Position numbers and translations under genes: made by a program
Notes under the pieces: generated by a model
Told to the model about the DNA's origin: nothing
The model's input: the letters and a program-made list of their open reading frames with translations, nothing else
The model's database searches: none
Part shown: piece after piece, positions 8,238 through 12,230 of the stretch
Position numbering within the stretch: position 1 is the first letter of the stretch
Layout of the letters: each line of letters starts with the position of its first letter
Assembly (NCBI GenBank): GCA_026398715.1
Contig: JAPLSI010000229.1
Location: forward strand, 1 to 12,230
Source of the DNA: Gammaproteobacteria bacterium
GTDB lineage: Bacteria > Pseudomonadota > Gammaproteobacteria > Xanthomonadales > Xanthomonadaceae
Length of the DNA stretch: 12,230 nt
Reading direction: 5' to 3'

Positions 8238-8245
8238 GCTACAAT
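8238..8245 (+). promoter_or_regulatory. Candidate promoter (GCTACAAT -10 box) for the glutamate dehydrogenase gene
   Basis: TACAAT (8240-8245) matches five of six -10 consensus bases and ends 35 bases before the ATG. The preceding bases, GC, are the same as in the box before the acyl-CoA dehydrogenase gene. No clear -35 is seen at 16-18 bases upstream. The ribosome site before the ATG is also weak: CGGA at 8267-8270 with a 10-base gap. Confidence 0.45.
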
Positions 8246-8280
8246 TCCGCACTTTTCACGCCCTATCGGAATCGCGTCAG

Positions 8281-11200
8281 ATGCCTGCCCAGACCGTCCA
8301 CGCCGTCACCATCGAATCGATCCAGTCCGCCCTGAAGGCGCGCGTTCCCGCCGACCGCCAGGCCGACCTGCTGGCTTTCGCGCAAGCTTTCTATGCCCGC
8401 GTTCCCGCCGAGGAACTGGCGCTGCGCAGCTCCGAGGCCTGGGCGGCGATTGCCATCAGCAATCGCGAGTTCGCGGACCGGCGCAGTCCCGGCGCGGCCA
8501 AGATCCGGGTCTTCAACCCGAGCCCGGAAGACGGCTTCGGCACCGGCCATTCGGTCGTGCAGATCGTCAACGACGACATGTCCTTCCTGGTCGATTCAGT
8601 CGGTATCGCCCTGGCACGCCATGGACTTAGCTCGCATGGCATCGTGCATCCGGTGTTCCCGGTCGCCCGCGACGCGAATGGCAAGCTGCTGAGGGTAGGC
8701 GAAGGTGCGGCCGAGTCCTTGATCCACATCGATGCCGACCGCCTGGCCGACGACGCCGAGATGGCGGCACTGGAAACATCGATCGCCGCTGCGTTGGCCG
8801 ACGTTCGTGCCGCGTTCGGCGACTGGGAGCTGATGCGCGAGCAGATGCTGAAGATCGCCGGCGAATTCGACTCACGCATCATGCCCGCCAGCGACCAGAC
8901 GCGTGCCGAGGCCGAAGATTTCCTGCGCTGGGCGGCGGACAACCATTTCACGTTCCTGGGCTATCGCGAATACGAAGTGACCCAGGCGGGCGACACGCGT
9001 GCACTGGCCGCCTTGCCGGGTACGGGCCTTGGCATCATGCGGGGCAAGGACGACAGCGCGAAGCCGCGTCCGCTGGCGGGCCTGGCCGCTTCCGACCTGC
9101 CGCCGGGCGCCACGCTCGATCCGCTGATCCTGACCAAGACCAACGCCCGTTCGACCGTGCACCGCCCGGGCTACATGGATTACATCGGCGTGCTGAAGTT
9201 CGACGCCAGCGGTCGCGCCGTGGCCGAGCAGCGCTTCCTCGGCCTGTACACCTCCAGCGCCTACAACCGCCGTCCCTGGGAAATCCCCCTGGTGCGCCAG
9301 CGCCATGAGGCGGTGATGGCTGCGTCCGGCCTGGGCGAGACCAGCCACAGCGGCAAGGCCCTGCGCCACATCCTGGAAACGCTGCCGCGCGACGAGTTGT
9401 TCCAGTCGAGCATCGAAGAACTGTCCGCGACGGCGATGGGCATCCTCGCCTTGCAGGAGCGCGCGCGTCCGCGCCTGTTCCTGCGCCGCGATCGCCATGG
9501 CCGTTTCTACTCGGCGCTGGTGTTCATCCCGCGCGATCGCTTCAACAGCGACGTGCGTGGCCGCATCGAGGCGATGCTGTCGGAAGAACTGCATGGCGAG
9601 CGACTCGACACGACGGTCAGCATCGGCGAGTCGCCCCTGGCGCAGCTGCACGTGCTGGTGCGTCCGCGCCATGGCGAAAAGATCGAGGCCGATCCGGCCC
9701 GCATCGAGGCGCAACTGGTCCACATCGTGCGCAACTGGCACGACCAGCTGCGCGAGCGCCTGGTTGAAATCCATGGCGAGGAAGCCGGCATCAAGCTGGC
9801 CAACCGCTATGGCAAGGCGATGCCCGCCGGCTATGTCGAATCGGTAACGCCCGACCAGGCGGCCGGCGATGTCGGCCAGGCGGCGCTGGTGGATGGCATC
9901 AATGACCTGCGACTGTCGCTGTACTACGCAGCCGACGGCGGCCTGCGCTTCAAGCTGTTCCGCACCGGCCGCGAAATCGCGTTGTCGGATGCGCTGCCGA
10001 TGCTGGAAGACCTGGGCCTGCGCATCAACAGCGAGCACCCCTATGTGCTCGAACTCGACGATGCGCGCGTCGTCATCCAGGACTTCGAAGTGGAATCGAT
10101 GTCCGGAAAGGTGGACGTCGACTCGTCGCGGCAGCGCTTCGAGGAAGCCTTCGCCGCCATGTGGCGGGGCGATGCGGAAAGCGACGGATTCAATCGCCTG
10201 GTGCTGGCTGCGGGCCTGGGCTGGCGACAGGTCGCGATGCTGCGCGGCTACTGCAAGTACCTGCAGCAGACCGGCGTGACCTTCTCGCAGGCGTACATGG
10301 AACAGACGCTGGCGCGCTACCCGCTGATCGCGCGCCTGCTGGTGGAGTTGTTCGAGGCGCGCTTCGAGCCCGGTCGCGACGTGAAGGCCGATCGCAAGAC
10401 CTGCGAGGCGCTGCGTTTCTCGCTGACCGCCATCGTCCCGGAGAACGAGCGCCCGCAATTGGCGACCATCCTCGAGGAAATGGGCAATGACCGCGCACTG
10501 GACCGCGAAGCACAGATCGATGCCTGTGGCGATGCGCTGGCGATCACCATGGAGCGTGTATCGAGCCTGGACGAGGACCGCATCCTGCGTTCGTTCATGG
10601 CGGTGATCAACGCGACGCTGCGCACCAGCTTCTTCCAGAAGAAGGGCGAGGGCGGCACGCACAAGGATTACATCAGCTTCAAGTTCGACCCGGCGCTGGT
10701 TCCCGATCTGCCGAAGCCGCGTCCCTATCGCGAAATCTTCGTGTATTCGCCGTTCGTCGAAGGCGTGCACCTGCGCTTCGGCCCGGTCGCGCGCGGCGGC
10801 CTGCGCTGGTCCGACCGCCGCGAGGATTTCCGCACCGAAGTGCTGGGCCTGGTGAAGGCGCAGATGGTGAAGAACACGGTGATCGTGCCGGTCGGGTCGA
10901 AGGGCGGATTCTTCGTCAAGCGGCCGCCGGTGGGCGGTGATCGCGATGCGGTGCTGGCCGAAGGCATCGCCTGCTACAAGCGATTCATCAACGGCCTGCT
11001 CGATATCACCGACAACCTGGTCGACGGCCAGGTCGTCAATCCGGTCGATGTCGTGCGCCACGACGGTGACGACCCGTACCTGGTGGTGGCCGCCGACAAG
11101 GGCACGGCCACGTTCTCCGACATCGCCAATGGCATCTCCGCCGAGCATGGCTACTGGCTGGGCGACGCGTTCGCTTCCGGTGGCTCGGTGGGTTACGACC

Positions 11201-12230
11201 ACAAGGGCATGGGCATCACGGCGAAGGGCGCCTGGGAATCGGTCATGCGCCATTTCCGCGCATTGGGCCGCGCCTGCCAGACCCAGGACTTCACCGCGGT
11301 CGGCGTCGGCGACATGTCCGGCGACGTGTTCGGCAACGGCATGCTGCTGTCGCGCCATATCAAGCTGCTGGCCGCGTTCGACCACCGCCACATCTTCCTG
11401 GACCCGATGCCTGAGACGGCCAAGTCCTTTGCCGAGCGCGAACGCATGTTCAAGCTGCCGCGCTCGAGCTGGGACGATTACGACAAGAGCCTGATCTCGA
11501 TCGGCGGCGGCGTGTATCCGCGTTCGGCCAAGAGTATTCCGGTTTCGGCCGAAGTGCGGCTGGCGCTCGGTATCGCCGGCGAGATCGAACAGATGACGCC
11601 GAACGAGCTGATGAACGCCATCCTGAAGGCGCCGGTGGACCTGCTGTGGAACGGCGGCATCGGCACGTACGTGAAGGCATCGGGCGAATCCAGCGAGGAA
11701 GTCGGCGACCGCGCCAACAATGGCCTTCGTGTCGATGGCAACCAACTCCGCTGCAAGATGGTGGGCGAGGGCGGCAACCTGGGCATGACCCAGCGCGGCC
11801 GCATCGAGGCCGCCCAGCACGGCGTGCTGCTGAACACCGACTTCATCGACAATTCCGCGGGCGTGGACACCTCCGACCACGAGGTGAACATCAAGATCCT
11901 GCTCGGCGCCGCCGTGAAGCGCGGCGAGCTGACGATGGAAGAGCGCAACGTCCTGTTGGCCAGCATGACCGACGAGGTCGGCGAACTGGTGTTGAATGAC
12001 AACTATCGGCAGAACCAGGCGATCAGCCTGATGGAGTCGATGAGCACATCGCGCCTGGGCTCCTTCGGCCATTTCATCCGGACCCTGGAATCGCAGGGCC
12101 TGCTCGACCGCGCCATCGAGTTCCTGCCCAGCGACACCGAACTGAGCGAACGCAAGGCGCGCGGCCAGGGCCTGACCCGTCCGGAACTGTCGGTGCTGTT
12201 GTCCTACGACAAGATCGTCATATTCAACGA
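8281..12230 (+). CDS. gdhB: NAD-specific glutamate dehydrogenase, large (about 180 kDa) type, 3' end outside window
   Basis: Cytoplasmic enzyme that oxidatively deaminates L-glutamate to 2-oxoglutarate and ammonium with NAD+. The frame is open from the ATG at 8281 to the window edge, 1316 residues of a family usually about 1600 long. The long N-terminal half has ACT-like segments near residues 85-120 (HSVVQIVNDDMSFLVDSV), 405-425 (FYSALVFIPRDRF) and 543-580, as expected for allosteric control by amino acids. The catalytic core includes GGLRWSDRREDFRTEV (839-854), KAQMVKN (859-865) and VGSKGGFF, whose Lys874 is the probable catalytic lysine. A nucleotide-binding glycine stretch VGVGDMSGDVFGNG (1007-1020) and VGEGGNLGMTQRGRIE (1161-1176) follow. 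No frameshift or internal stop was found on reading the frame. It has its own candidate promoter and is separated from the acyl-CoA dehydrogenase gene by 189 bases, so a separate transcription unit is likely. The symbol follows Pseudomonas usage; the effector (arginine or aspartate in relatives) is unknown here. Confidence 0.96.
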   Translation, partial: MPAQTVHAVTIESIQSALKARVPADRQADLLAFAQAFYARVPAEELALRSSEAWAAIAISNREFADRRSPGAAKIRVFNPSPEDGFGTGHSVVQIVNDDMSFLVDSVGIALARHGLSSHGIVHPVFPVARDANGKLLRVGEGAAESLIHIDADRLADDAEMAALETSIAAALADVRAAFGDWELMREQMLKIAGEFDSRIMPASDQTRAEAEDFLRWAADNHFTFLGYREYEVTQAGDTRALAALPGTGLGIMRGKDDSAKPRPLAGLAASDLPPGATLDPLILTKTNARSTVHRPGYMDYIGVLKFDASGRAVAEQRFLGLYTSSAYNRRPWEIPLVRQRHEAVMAASGLGETSHSGKALRHILETLPRDELFQSSIEELSATAMGILALQERARPRLFLRRDRHGRFYSALVFIPRDRFNSDVRGRIEAMLSEELHGERLDTTVSIGESPLAQLHVLVRPRHGEKIEADPARIEAQLVHIVRNWHDQLRERLVEIHGEEAGIKLANRYGKAMPAGYVESVTPDQAAGDVGQAALVDGINDLRLSLYYAADGGLRFKLFRTGREIALSDALPMLEDLGLRINSEHPYVLELDDARVVIQDFEVESMSGKVDVDSSRQRFEEAFAAMWRGDAESDGFNRLVLAAGLGWRQVAMLRGYCKYLQQTGVTFSQAYMEQTLARYPLIARLLVELFEARFEPGRDVKADRKTCEALRFSLTAIVPENERPQLATILEEMGNDRALDREAQIDACGDALAITMERVSSLDEDRILRSFMAVINATLRTSFFQKKGEGGTHKDYISFKFDPALVPDLPKPRPYREIFVYSPFVEGVHLRFGPVARGGLRWSDRREDFRTEVLGLVKAQMVKNTVIVPVGSKGGFFVKRPPVGGDRDAVLAEGIACYKRFINGLLDITDNLVDGQVVNPVDVVRHDGDDPYLVVAADKGTATFSDIANGISAEHGYWLGDAFASGGSVGYDHKGMGITAKGAWESVMRHFRALGRACQTQDFTAVGVGDMSGDVFGNGMLLSRHIKLLAAFDHRHIFLDPMPETAKSFAERERMFKLPRSSWDDYDKSLISIGGGVYPRSAKSIPVSAEVRLALGIAGEIEQMTPNELMNAILKAPVDLLWNGGIGTYVKASGESSEEVGDRANNGLRVDGNQLRCKMVGEGGNLGMTQRGRIEAAQHGVLLNTDFIDNSAGVDTSDHEVNIKILLGAAVKRGELTMEERNVLLASMTDEVGELVLNDNYRQNQAISLMESMSTSRLGSFGHFIRTLESQGLLDRAIEFLPSDTELSERKARGQGLTRPELSVLLSYDKIVIFN

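Noticed and set aside
8092..8280. A small gene or non-coding RNA gene between the acyl-CoA dehydrogenase and glutamate dehydrogenase genes
   Set aside because: No frame with a good start, ribosome site and protein-like composition fits within it. The hairpins and the promoter box account for the visible structure.
8872..12072. A 1066-codon open frame on the minus strand opposite the glutamate dehydrogenase gene
   Set aside because: The plus-strand frame reads as a textbook NAD-glutamate dehydrogenase throughout. The reverse frame has low-complexity His/Gln/Arg/Ala-rich composition typical of antisense to high-GC codons, with no recognisable domain.

Overview
The window is GC-rich, densely coded chromosomal DNA. 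The protein families and their wording suggest a gammaproteobacterium of the order Xanthomonadales (Lysobacterales). Pointers are an Oar-like TonB-dependent receptor ending in Phe, a short-chain acyl-CoA dehydrogenase of the type common in that group, a roughly 180-kDa class NAD-dependent glutamate dehydrogenase, and a MetH with a His/Cys-rich insert. This assignment rests on remembered family resemblance; no search was run. No mobile element, CRISPR array, rRNA or tRNA gene is visible.

Layout, left to right. Positions 1-2091 (+) hold the C-terminal 696 codons of an outer-membrane TonB-dependent receptor whose start lies outside the window. It converges on metH (2101-5868, -) with only 9 bases between the two stop codons. 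metH encodes a complete cobalamin-dependent methionine synthase with all four modules in one chain. Its ATG overlaps the stop of the preceding gene (5865-6794, -) as ATGA. That gene encodes an ArsR-type winged-helix domain fused to a SAM-dependent methyltransferase domain. The two form a tight operon read from a divergent promoter region at 6795-6930.

On the other side of that region an acyl-CoA dehydrogenase gene (6931-8091, +) is followed by a 189-base gap. The gap holds two G+C-rich hairpins and a promoter-like box. The NAD-glutamate dehydrogenase gene follows (8281 to the right edge, +) and is cut by the window after 1316 codons.

Functionally, the regulator-methyltransferase/metH pair is a methionine/SAM-cycle unit. 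The likely logic is a regulator that senses SAM, SAH or a related metabolite and controls its own operon. The acyl-CoA dehydrogenase and glutamate dehydrogenase both belong to catabolism of acids or amino acids feeding the TCA cycle. They share an identical GCTACAAT box at almost the same distance from their start codons. Most of the window is ordinary housekeeping content. The points worth a second look are the fused regulator with its operator-like repeat and translational coupling to metH, and the His/Cys-rich insert in MetH. I saw no convincing evidence of an undescribed multi-gene system.
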